A program made the position numbers and the translations under genes. From the NCBI RefSeq assembly GCF_900230215.1, contig NZ_LT907982.1, positions 1,612,001 to 1,676,000 on the forward strand: a DNA stretch of 64,000 nucleotides, given 5' to 3'. The number at the start of each line of letters is the position of its first letter. Positions within the stretch are counted from its first letter, which is position 1. The notes beneath the pieces are model-generated. The model saw nothing but the letters and a program-made list of their open reading frames with translations, was not told the DNA's origin and did no database searches. The stretch is from Jatrophihabitans sp. GAS493. GTDB taxonomy: Bacteria; Actinomycetota; Actinomycetes; Mycobacteriales; Jatrophihabitantaceae. Below, in pieces: positions 45,116 through 52,015 of this stretch.

Positions 45116-45940
45116 GTGGGCATGATGTGTGCGGTGACGTTCGAGCCGAAGGGGCGTCTTTACTACGCCGACCCGGGGTCGCTCCGGCCGGCCGTGGGTG
45201 ATCACGTGCTCTACCCGACTGAGCTTGGTCCCGAGGTCGCGCGGGTAACCTGGGCCGCCGAATACGTCTCCGAGGATGTCGGCGGGCTGCCGGCGCTGCT
45301 CGGGATGGCGACGGCCGCGCAGTTGGATGACGCCGTCCGCAGCCGGAAGAAGAAGGCGTATGCGCGGGTCGCGTCGCGGAAGCTGATTCGCGAGCACCAG
45401 CTGCCGATGAAGATCAGCGGTGTCGATTACTCCGCAGCTGAGAACCAGACGACGATCTACTTCACCGCGCCGCACCGTGTCGATTTCCGTGGGCTGGTGC
45501 GGGACCTGGCGGCGACGCTCTCCGGGCGGGTCGAGCTGCGACAGCTGTCGGCCCGGGACGAGGCGAAGCTCAGTGGCGGAATCGGCTCCTGCGGGCGGGA
45601 ACTGTGCTGTTCGACGTTCCTGGTCGATTTCGAGCCGGTGTCGGTGCGCATGGCCAAGGATCAGGACCTGCCGCTGAACCCGATGCGAATCTCCGGCGCC
45701 TGCGGCAAGCTGATGTGCTGCCTGAAGTACGAACACCCGCTGTATCAAGACTTCGCCGAGCAGGCCCCCAAGCTCGGTGAGCAGGTGGAGACGCCAGACG
45801 GCGCCGGCACGGTGGTCGGGCACAACGTACCGAGCGAGACCGTGGTGATCCGGATGGCGGCCGACGGGAAGCGTTCACCCTGCGCGCTGGCATCGGTCTG
45901 CTCGTCGCGGAAGGCCTACGACTCCCGCGACAACAGCTGA
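45116..45940 (+). CDS. ricT: PSP1/RicT (YaaT) iron-sulfur regulatory protein
   Basis: A 274-residue PSP1-domain protein. In Bacillus RicT (YaaT) joins RicA and RicF in a complex that carries iron-sulfur clusters and helps mRNA processing by RNase Y. The conserved cysteines are visible in GIGSCGRELCCSTFL and ISGACGKLMCCLKYEHPLY, and KDQDLPLNPMRISG lies between. Here it follows tmk-holB, a common bacterial gene order. Actinobacteria lack RNase Y as I understand it, so the role may differ. The start is GTG 45116; an ATG nine bases later is possible. Confidence 0.9.
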   Translation: MGMMCAVTFEPKGRLYYADPGSLRPAVGDHVLYPTELGPEVARVTWAAEYVSEDVGGLPALLGMATAAQLDDAVRSRKKKAYARVASRKLIREHQLPMKISGVDYSAAENQTTIYFTAPHRVDFRGLVRDLAATLSGRVELRQLSARDEAKLSGGIGSCGRELCCSTFLVDFEPVSVRMAKDQDLPLNPMRISGACGKLMCCLKYEHPLYQDFAEQAPKLGEQVETPDGAGTVVGHNVPSETVVIRMAADGKRSPCALASVCSSRKAYDSRDNS

Positions 45941-45945
45941 CTCCG

Positions 45946-46158
45946 GTGTCGTCGCATGCCGTTGGGCGTTCCGTCCTCTCGCTGCTGCTGGGGGTCGCCA
46001 TGATCGTGGTGGGGGTGGTGCTCTGCCTCGACTACCGCGAGATGGCCAGCCGCTACGCCGGAGTCGCGATGCCGCTCTGGCTGGTGCGGGGGATCGGTGT
46101 GCTCTTCGCGGTGGTCGGCGTCGTCGTCTTCCTGGAAGCGCTGCTGGCCCTCTTCTAG
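45946..46158 (+). CDS. Small two-helix membrane protein
   Basis: Seventy residues from GTG 45946: helix one SVLSLLLGVAMIVVGVVLCL, a short polar loop DYREMASRYAG, and helix two GIGVLFAVVGVVVFLEALLAL. It begins five bases after the ricT stop, so it is probably co-transcribed. I know no function. Confidence 0.6.
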   Translation: MSSHAVGRSVLSLLLGVAMIVVGVVLCLDYREMASRYAGVAMPLWLVRGIGVLFAVVGVVVFLEALLALF

Positions 46159-46176
46159 GCGACGGTGGGGCCTGGT

Positions 46177-46206
46177 TTCACATTGTCCCGATGTGATGGA
46201 TAGACT
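46177..46206 (+). promoter_or_regulatory. Candidate promoter of tRNA-Thr
   Basis: TTCACA (46177-46182) and TAGACT (46201-46206) are spaced by 18 bases and lie 30 bases before the tRNA 5' end. Confidence 0.5.
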
Positions 46207-46235
46207 GCTCCGGTTGCGTTGGTACGCCAGCGCAC

Positions 46236-46311
46236 GCCGCCTTAGCTCAGTCGGTAGAGCACCTCACTCGTAATGAGGTTGTCCGGAGTTCGATTCTCCG
46301 AGGCGGCTCCA
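46236..46311 (+). tRNA. tRNA-Thr (CGT)
   Basis: A complete 76-base cloverleaf: acceptor GCCGCCT/AGGCGGC, D-arm GCTC/GAGC, anticodon stem CCTCA/TGAGG with loop CTCGTAA (anticodon CGT, reading ACG), T-arm CGGAG/CTCCG with TTCGATT loop, and encoded CCA. It is the integration target of the element that follows: its last 46 bases recur exactly at 53848-53893. Confidence 0.96.
46266..46311 (+). repeat. attL core, 46-bp direct repeat
   Basis: From ACTCGTAATG in the anticodon arm through the CCA end of tRNA-Thr; identical to 53848-53893. The sequences outside the repeat differ at both ends, as expected for the crossover region of a tRNA-targeting integrase. Confidence 0.88.
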
Positions 46312-46353
46312 TCTCCAGGTCCCAGATTTAGGGGCCTCCGTCGCCAATACCCC

Positions 46354-46402
46354 GTGTGCCGTACTCCCGTTTCGCAGTCCGTGTCCCCATGGTGTCCCCG
46401 GA
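46354..46402 (+). repeat. Imperfect direct repeat, copy A
   Basis: A stretch ending TCCGTGTCCCCATGGTGTCC resembles copy B at 46990-47038 (TCCGTGTCCCGGTGGTGTCC). The pair flanks the hypothetical gene between them. Confidence 0.5.
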
Positions 46403-46424
46403 GTTCCGCCGACGGACCGGGACG

Positions 46425-46913
46425 CTATGGAGCCGTGGGATCCGCGATGATGTCGCTGACTGCGGCCGCCCACTCGGCGAAGGTCATGGAGTCGGTTGCG
46501 TCCGTTCGGCAGAGACATACGCCTGCGTCCGGGCCGCCAGTGCTCCAGCGTGCCGGATCAGCCACGAGCGCCCGCGCGTCGGAGCGCTGGAGTACCCAGT
46601 AATCCTTGTTGAGGGTTGCCCGGGATTGCCAATCGGCGTCGTAGGTGTACCGATGGATCTCCGCGGGCTTACGGATGGTGTGCGATCGCGCTACTGCGAT
46701 GCAATGAAGCCATCCGGCGTCGAACCATCGCAATAGAACCGCGCTGCAGCTTTCGATGCTCCACGGCCCCTCAACGAACGTTTGGTCTCCACCGAGGTAT
46801 TCAGTTACGGGCGAGCCAATCTCCCAGAACGGGGCTTCCTCGTAGACGAGTGTGAGCATCTGACCGACCAGACCGGTTGGGGTCAGTGAGCGTTGTTGTT
46901 CAGGTTCGGCCAC
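46425..46913 (-). CDS. Hypothetical protein of the integrated element
   Basis: A 162-residue soluble protein from GTG 46913, with segments VGQMLTLVYEEAPFWEIGSP, WSIESCSAVLLRWFDAGWLHC and WVLQRSDARALVADPARW. The aromatic and acidic pattern looks like a genuine protein but I recognise no family. It is the only gene between the tRNA and the first insertion sequence and is flanked by imperfect direct repeats. It could be an element-borne immunity or accessory protein; nothing proves this. Confidence 0.6.
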   Translation of the reverse strand: MAEPEQQRSLTPTGLVGQMLTLVYEEAPFWEIGSPVTEYLGGDQTFVEGPWSIESCSAVLLRWFDAGWLHCIAVARSHTIRKPAEIHRYTYDADWQSRATLNKDYWVLQRSDARALVADPARWSTGGPDAGVCLCRTDATDSMTFAEWAAAVSDIIADPTAP

Positions 46914-46989
46914 GAAGCGAACCTACCCGGCCCAAGTGCGGAGATCTACCGATCGGAGCAGCGTCATGCTCCCTCAGCCGTTGGCCCTT

Positions 46990-47038
46990 CTGTGCCATCG
47001 TCTGCATACGCATTCCGTGTCCCGGTGGTGTCCCGGGA
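46990..47038 (+). repeat. Imperfect direct repeat, copy B
   Basis: The partner of copy A at 46354-46402, about three-quarters identical by eye. It ends about 20 bases before the truncated IS256 sequence begins. Confidence 0.5.
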
Positions 47039-47061
47039 GATTCTGGGTTTACCACACCCGG

Positions 47062-47206
47062 TCGTTGTATGCGAAGAGGATGACGACTGGTGACATCGCC
47101 AACCACCTAGCCGATATCTACGGAACTGACGTCTCTCGGGAGTTGGTGTCGAAGGTGACCGACGCCGTGATCGGCGAGATGCAGGAGTGGCAGTCACGCC
47201 CATTTG
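47062..47206 (+). pseudogene. IS256 transposase, 5' fragment
   Basis: Reads RMTTGDIANHLADIYGTDVS, then RELVSKVTDAVIGEMQEWQSRPFD, the region before the first catalytic Asp of IS256 transposases. The N-terminal part is absent and the frame ends at the IS30 insertion. Confidence 0.8.
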
Positions 47207-47217
47207 ACCGCGGGCGG

Positions 47218-48448
47218 ATTCCAGTGATCGTTGCGAATCAGCTGGCGATGAGATGACTACGCCATCGTGCCATTAGCTGGTGTGGAGTGCGGTCTTGGAG
47301 GCATTCTCTCGGGCGGTCGTTGAGTTCGTCGGCGACCTCGCGCAGACGCTCATCGCTGATGATGCTTAGGTCGCTGCCTTTCGGGAAGTACTGACGGAGC
47401 AGCCCGTTGGTGTTTTCGTTCGTTCCGCGTTGCCAGGGTGAGTGGGCGTCGGCGAAGTAGATCTTCGTTCCGGTGGCAAGTTCGATCCGTTCGTGGTGGA
47501 ACAGTTCGTTGCCTTGGTCCCAGGTCAAGGTGCGGCGCAGTCCGTGCGGGAGGTTGTGCAACGCAGCGATAAGAGCGTCACCGACGCGGGGGGGCGGTCC
47601 ACGGGCCACGGATCGGGACCAGGATGGTGTGTCGAGTCTTCCGCTCGACGAGAGTTGCTATGGCGGAGTGGCGTCCGCATCCGAGGATAAGGTCGCCCTC
47701 CCAGTGGCCGATCTGTGTCCGGGTCTCGACAATCGGCGGCCGATGATGGATGGACTTCATGTTCGTCAACTGCTTCAGAGCACCGTCGCGGGTGCGTCCT
47801 CGTCCGCGTTTGTGTCGGTAAATACGGCCGGTCCGTAGTGTCTGTCGGTCGATGACTACGACCAAGCCGCGATAGACGGCTTCGTAGATGGTCTCCACGC
47901 TCAGATGCCATGACCTGCGGCGCGGCCAGCGGCGCCGCAGCCACCGACTGATCTGGCGCGGTGACCAGTGCCGCCGAAGTTTCACCGCGATCACGGCCCT
48001 CAACTGTTCGTCGACTGCAACTCGCCGCGGTTTTGGCCGCTGCCGACGCAGGTATGCCTGGTTGTGAGCAAACCAGGGTTGGTAGCGGCCATCGGCCTTA
48101 CTGTTACGTGCGATTTCCCGATAGACAGTCTGGTAGCTCTTGCCGATCCGGGCCGCGATGAACTTGACTTTCTCGCCAGCGGCGAGGCCGTCGGCGATCT
48201 CGATACGGTCGTCTTGAGTCAGGTAACGGCCGCTGATAGGCCGCTCAAGGAAGTTCACGCTCCCAGCGTCGATGAACCACAGCGACCCACAGCTCGGCGA
48301 CACTCCGACCGCAAGCGATGCCTGCACCCCGGTGGCCCCGAGCCGGGTCAGGTCGAAGAACCTACGCTTCGACTCAGCCGACGCCTTGTTCCACGCCCAG
48401 TGCGGCATGACGAATCCTTCCCTCAGGATTCGCAACGACCGTTAGAAA
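47218..48448 (-). mobile_element. IS30-family insertion sequence
   Basis: About 1.23 kb with imperfect terminal inverted repeats sharing GTCGTTGCGAATC (left, 47218-47245; right, 48421-48448) and one transposase gene reading leftward. It sits inside the IS256 transposase gene just before the segment encoding VYPVVLIDA. A target-site duplication is not clear. Confidence 0.8.
47238..48408 (-). pseudogene. IS30-family transposase with frameshift
   Basis: From ATG 48408 the frame covers the N-terminal helix-turn-helix (KFIAARIGKSYQTVYREIARN), RRHWSPRQISRWLRRRWP and the first catalytic Asp in HWEGDLILGCG. It then runs out near 47578. In the next frame the DDE core continues: LTWDQGNELFHHERI (second Asp) and HSPWQRGTNENTNGLLRQYF (catalytic Glu), ending at 47238 inside the left terminal repeat. 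The break lies at a run of seven C (47588-47594 region); removing one C restores a full-length protein of about 390 residues. It is therefore either mutated or read by slippage. Confidence 0.85.
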
Positions 48449-48449
48449 C

Positions 48450-49197
48450 CGCCGCGTGTATCCGGTGGTGTTGATCGACGCGATCGTGTTGAAAGTGCGC
48501 GACGGCCAGGTCGCGAACCGCCCGGTCTCGTGGCGATGGGTATCACCGTCGACGGGCAACGTGACGTGCTCGGGATGTGGGTCGGGCCCTCAGGTGGGGA
48601 GGGCGCGAAGCAGTGGATGAACATGCTGACGGAGCTGCGTAATCGTGGGATCCTCGACCTGTGCATCGTGTGCTGCGACGGGTTGAAGGGTCTGCCCGAC
48701 GCGATCACCGCGACCTGGCCCCTCGCGGTCGTGCAGACGTGTGTGGTGCATTTGGTACGCAACAGCCTGGCTACGCGTCGAAGGCCGACTGGGGCAAGAT
48801 CACCGCCGAACTGAGGACGATTTACACCGCAACGACGGTGACCGCGGCCGAGGAACGCTTCGCCGAGTTCACCCAGAAATGGCAGCCCAAGTACCCGGCG
48901 ATGATCGGGATGTGGCAACGGTCGTGGACGGAGTTCACACCGTTCCTCGACTTCCCCGTCGAGATCCGGAAACTGATCTACACGACCAACGGCATAGAGT
49001 CCTTGAACGCTCGTTTTCGGCAGGCGACCCGACGGCGTGGGCACTTCCCCAACGAGCAAGCCGCACTGAAGATCCTGTACCTGACCGTCAAAGAACGCCG
49101 CCCGAACCGGGCCAATCCGACCGGCCAGATCAACGGCTGGAAATCCATCCTGAACACCCTGGCAATGACCTACGGCGACCGCCTAGGAATCAACTAG
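48450..49197 (+). pseudogene. IS256 transposase, 3' fragment with frameshifts
   Basis: Reads VYPVVLIDAIVLKVRDGQVA (first catalytic Asp), then VAMGITVDGQRDVLGMWVGP, CCDGLKGLPDAI (second Asp) and HLVRNS. After a frame change near 48775 it reads ADWGKITAELRTIYTATTVT, FLDFPVEIRKLIYTTNGIES (catalytic Glu) and the usual ERRPNRANPTGQINGWKSIL end with a stop at 49195. At least two lesions, near 48520 and 48775, plus the upstream IS30 insertion, make it non-functional. Confidence 0.85.
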
Positions 49198-49230
49198 CCA
49201 TGACCCCTTACACAGAAAATCTGACAGACC

Positions 49231-49343
49231 CCCGAGTGGGAGCCGCCAAACGCGAGCAGTCGGGCTAGGAGTTCGCCTGGATCGGATTGACCCAGAAACA
49301 GTTAGGCAGTCCACTGCAAGTTCTTTCAGCTCGACAAACACTT
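49231..49343. other. Short gap after IS256
   Basis: I see no gene here. It separates the IS256 right end from the 3' end of the repeat lipoprotein gene. Confidence 0.4.
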
Positions 49344-49931
49344 CTATGCCCTTGCGAGGGGTGTTGGCGTCGGAGGCACACCACCGTTGTGGGCGCAGGA
49401 CGGAACCTGACACGGCGACGTGCCCGCACCGGTGATGGGTGTCGGTGTCGGCACCGGAGGCACACCACCGTTGTGGGCGCAGGACGGAACCTGACACGGC
49501 GACGTGCCCGCACCGGTGATGGGTGTCGGTGTCGGCACCGGAGGCACACCACCGTTGTGGGCGCAGGACGGAACCTGACACGGCGACGTGCCCGCACCGG
49601 TGATGGGTGTCGGTGTCGGCACCGGAGGCACACCACCGTTGTGGGCGCAGGACGGAACCTGACACGGCGACGTGCCCGCACCGGTGATGGGTGTCGGTGT
49701 CGGTGTCGGCGTCGGAGGCACACCACCGTTGTGGGCGCAGGACGGAACCTGACACGGCGACGTGCCCGCACCGCCGACCACCGACGTGCCTTGCTTCGCG
49801 ACCGGGCGGGCCACCGTCCCATCGCCGTTAGGGGCGGGACAACTCACGAGGGCGGCGGCTGTCACAGCCACCACGATGAGACCGATATATCGGCCGAGTG
49901 CAGTTCGACTTCGTTTGCTAGCGGAGAACAT
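49344..49931 (-). CDS. Lipoprotein with five Cys-containing 28-30-residue repeats
   Basis: The 195-residue protein starts with a signal peptide (SRTALGRYIGLIVVAVTAAA) and lipobox LVSC, so Cys31 would be lipidated. After a short spacer come five near-identical units of the type GAGTSPCQVPSCAHNGGVPP followed by PTPTPIT. Each carries two Cys five apart and a Pro/Thr linker; the unit nearest the N-terminus has an extra PT pair. The protein ends LARA. The ATG is one base after the stop of the G1 peptidase-like gene, so the two are an operon. The unit could be a disulfide-closed mini-domain displayed on a PT stalk, or a substrate of the peptidase. I know no such family. Confidence 0.75.
   Translation of the reverse strand: MFSASKRSRTALGRYIGLIVVAVTAAALVSCPAPNGDGTVARPVAKQGTSVVGGAGTSPCQVPSCAHNGGVPPTPTPTPTPITGAGTSPCQVPSCAHNGGVPPVPTPTPITGAGTSPCQVPSCAHNGGVPPVPTPTPITGAGTSPCQVPSCAHNGGVPPVPTPTPITGAGTSPCQVPSCAHNGGVPPTPTPLARA
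49372..49785. repeat. 84-bp tandem repeat, five copies
   Basis: Units begin with GGAGGCACACC at 49372, 49456, 49540, 49624 and 49714: three steps of 84 bases and one of 90, where an extra GTCGGT is present. Copies are nearly identical in DNA, which implies recent expansion or gene conversion. Because the period is a multiple of three, other frames also stay open through the array. Confidence 0.92.
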
Positions 49932-49932
49932 G

Positions 49933-50625
49933 TCAGGTACCTTCAGTTCCGCAGGTCTTAAAAGTATCCGTAAATGCGTCCGTTGTCGCACCGCCGGACA
50001 CACCAGAATACCAAGTTCCTGCGTCGTTGTACATATCGATTCCGAGGTGCGCCGCCAAACTGCGGATTGGCGAAAGCGCCCCGCCGTTGATGGAAACTTC
50101 GGAGTTCGTCCACGCGTCGCTACCATAGTTTCGAAGCGTTGACAGACTACCCGAAACGGTCGCACGCTCCTCGATCATTTCACCAGACAACCCGCTGTAG
50201 AAGGTGCTCGTGTAGTAAATGCTGCCGCCGACGTAGAATTCGGCGTACGGGCCGAGGTTAGCAATTGCACCGGTGTCCAAGTCATGCCACTGAAACGTGA
50301 CGACCGGCCCGCCTGTGGCGGATCCCGTTGCATCTACGTTCGTCGCAATGTTAAACAGGTCTCCGACTCCGTTACTAGGGTCTCCCGAGATCGTGACCGG
50401 CACTGTGCCTGTGTCAATTCCGCCATTCAGGGCCTCGTAGAACGGATAGGTACCAATTGTGTGGCCCGTAAAGCATCCATTCTGCAGCAACTTGGTGTCG
50501 CCGCCGGCACCACCAATTCCGACCCAATTGGTGTACCTGTCCGGTTGTATCACGCATTGGGCGCCCTTAACATAAGATGTTCGACCGTAGGCCTCAGTCA
50601 CGCCAGATTGCTGATCTATCATTTC
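49933..50625 (-). CDS. G1 (eqolisin) glutamic peptidase-like protein, no signal peptide seen
   Basis: Starting from ATG 50625 it has 230 residues. TNWVGIGGAGGDTKLLQNG matches the conserved Trp-Val-Gly and catalytic Gln of G1 peptidases (Gln47). GEMIEERA followed by LRNYGSDAWTNSEVSINGG matches the segment with the catalytic Glu (Glu148). YPFYEAL, VPVTISGDP and FQWHDLDTGA are the expected strands between. G1 enzymes are normally secreted, but no signal peptide is in frame directly upstream, so the true start may differ or the 5' end may be truncated. It is followed after one base by the repeat lipoprotein and is divergent from another lipoprotein at 50684. Confidence 0.72.
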   Translation of the reverse strand, partial: EMIDQQSGVTEAYGRTSYVKGAQCVIQPDRYTNWVGIGGAGGDTKLLQNGCFTGHTIGTYPFYEALNGGIDTGTVPVTISGDPSNGVGDLFNIATNVDATGSATGGPVVTFQWHDLDTGAIANLGPYAEFYVGGSIYYTSTFYSGLSGEMIEERATVSGSLSTLRNYGSDAWTNSEVSINGGALSPIRSLAAHLGIDMYNDAGTWYSGVSGGATTDAFTDTFKTCGTEGT

Positions 50626-50683
50626 CGCAGTCGATATACTGGACGTGTACCTACAACTCACTGCGAAGCGGGAACGGTGGCAC

Positions 50684-51193
50684 ATGCTAGATCGATCGTC
50701 CGATCGCCGACCGGGCCGGCGCCGAGCTCGATATGCGTTCGTTGCTGCCGCAGCGATAGGCGCCGGGCTGATCTCGGGGTGTGCGTCCGCGGCGGATCGC
50801 CCCGCTTCTTCGGTCGAATCAACCGCAGTGTCCGGACAGCCAATCGATCCAAACTCCTCGAAAATCCTCGGGTTGGTATCGCAGGCCGGCACGCTTAACA
50901 GCGATCCGAACCCGACGGATATCACTTGGGTGTACGCCTCCCGAGGTGCCATCGCCAAGACGATGGACTTTGGGATTCCAGACGACGAAGCGCAGCATCA
51001 ACAGGTCCTAATCGTTGCCCACGGGAACTTTACGAGTACAACAGCACGTGTGCCAGCAGGCGCTACGGCACCAACCGGCAACGTTATGGAGCTGGTGTAC
51101 GACACGACCACCTGGGAGAGCACCGATTTCGGTCTGGCCACGTCTGCGCCCGACCTGACCCCGCTTGGACAGATTTACAAGTCCAACGGCTAG
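50684..51193 (+). CDS. Lipoprotein of unknown function
   Basis: The 169-residue protein has an Arg-rich N-terminus, hydrophobic stretch YAFVAAAAIGAGLI and lipobox LISGC, making Cys33 the lipidated residue. The mature part (KILGLVSQAGTLNSDPNPTD, ITWVYASRGAIAKTMDFGIP, MELVYDTTTWESTDFGLA) has mixed strands and no recognised domain. GCGGGAACGG lies upstream of ATG 50684. It diverges from the G1-like gene by about 58 bases, so the three secreted genes may share a regulatory region. Confidence 0.65.
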   Translation: MLDRSSDRRPGRRRARYAFVAAAAIGAGLISGCASAADRPASSVESTAVSGQPIDPNSSKILGLVSQAGTLNSDPNPTDITWVYASRGAIAKTMDFGIPDDEAQHQQVLIVAHGNFTSTTARVPAGATAPTGNVMELVYDTTTWESTDFGLATSAPDLTPLGQIYKSNG

Positions 51194-51599
51194 GGCGGCG
51201 AACTTTCACCCATGCTGGCTCGGTCGTGTGGAGCGTGCAGACCTTGACGTCCTACTCGCTGAGTTGCGAGTTCACGGTCCCAGGTCCACGAGCGCAAGTA
51301 CAGCAGCAAGTACAGCAGTCCAGGACGAGATCATCGAGGGCATCCTCTGGCCGTCGCAACCAACGAACTGGCCGCGAAGCCCCCTGCACCCTAGCCTCCA
51401 TCCGCTGACAGCCCACAAGCTCGGGGGAGCGGCCGTGTGGGAGTGCCCGTCCGACCGGACCACCGTAGCTAGAATCGGCACGCTGACCGCCGACGGCCTC
51501 GACCAACGATCCGAGCAGATTTTTGCGCGTACGTTGCTGTCCGGGAAGGTGGGTTGGGTGCCCGGCGCGATGGGCTGTGACGGCATCCCTCTGTGCATG
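51194..51599. other. Stretch without a supported gene
   Basis: Some 400 bases between the lipoprotein and the IS110 remnant. Frames are open on both strands but show no family motif, ribosome site or consistent codon pattern. It may be decayed DNA from the IS110 element or the host element. Confidence 0.4.
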
Positions 51600-51961
51600 A
51601 CGCGACGAGCTGAAGGCGGACTGGGTCCGTGGGGTGAACCGGTTGCGGGCGATGCTGGGCGCGATCTTCCCCACCTTGGAGCGGGCTTTGCCCTACACCA
51701 GTCGTGGCCGCTGATTCTGTTGACCGGCTTCCAAACCCGCAGTGCCCTCCGCGACGCCGGACCGGAGATCGTGCGCGCTCACCTGGTCGAGAACGGTACG
51801 CACTCTCCGTCGGTCCCGGGGATCGTCACCAAGGCGATGCGGGCAGCGGCCGAGCAGACGATCAGTGTTCCCGGCTCGGTGATCTGCCCCGTCTCGACCG
51901 GAGGTTCAAGCTACTCGAGAAGCAGCTCTTTGCCGAAGTCTCGCCGTTGCACACTCATTGA
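51600..51961 (+). pseudogene. IS110-family transposase remnant
   Basis: Three frames joined together read DELKADWVRGVNRLRAMLGA, IFPTLERALPYTSRG, then (after one base) PLILLTGFQTRSALRDAGPE and GIVTKAMRAAAEQTISVPG, then RLDRRFKLLEKQLFAEVSPL before a stop at 51961. This is the middle and helical region of IS110 transposases. The N-terminal DEDD domain and the C-terminal Ser domain are missing, so it is a dead fragment with at least two frameshifts. Confidence 0.75.
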
Positions 51962-52015
51962 GAGTTCCGGAATCGACCGGTTACTTGGCCACCTCGGTCC
52001 TTGCTGGCTGGGGTG

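Larger units (their letters stand above)
47062..49230 (+). mobile_element. IS256-family element, 5'-truncated and split by IS30
   Basis: The left part (47062 to about 47217) and the right part (about 48449 to 49230) match the second copy at 61717-62901 in protein and DNA. The right inverted repeat survives (ends TCTGACAGACC at 49230); the left end and the first 90 or so codons are missing. The IS30-type element occupies the middle. Confidence 0.82.

Noticed and set aside
46264-46518. Minus-strand frame ending SRLGESNSGQPHYE through tRNA-Thr
   Set aside because: The tail is the antisense of the tRNA, a frequent annotation artefact; the same reading appears at attR.
46312-47061. Remnant of a tyrosine integrase next to the tRNA
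   Set aside because: I looked for the R-H-R-Y pattern on both strands and found none; the only gene there is an unrelated hypothetical.
49372-49785. CRISPR-like array (regular 84-bp period)
   Set aside because: The units are head-to-tail with no unique spacers and encode a continuous lipoprotein repeat; no cas genes are near.
49287-49961. Plus-strand Arg-rich repeat protein across the 84-bp array
   Set aside because: The opposite strand has a signal peptide, lipobox and a tightly coupled start; the plus-strand frame is open only because the period is divisible by three.
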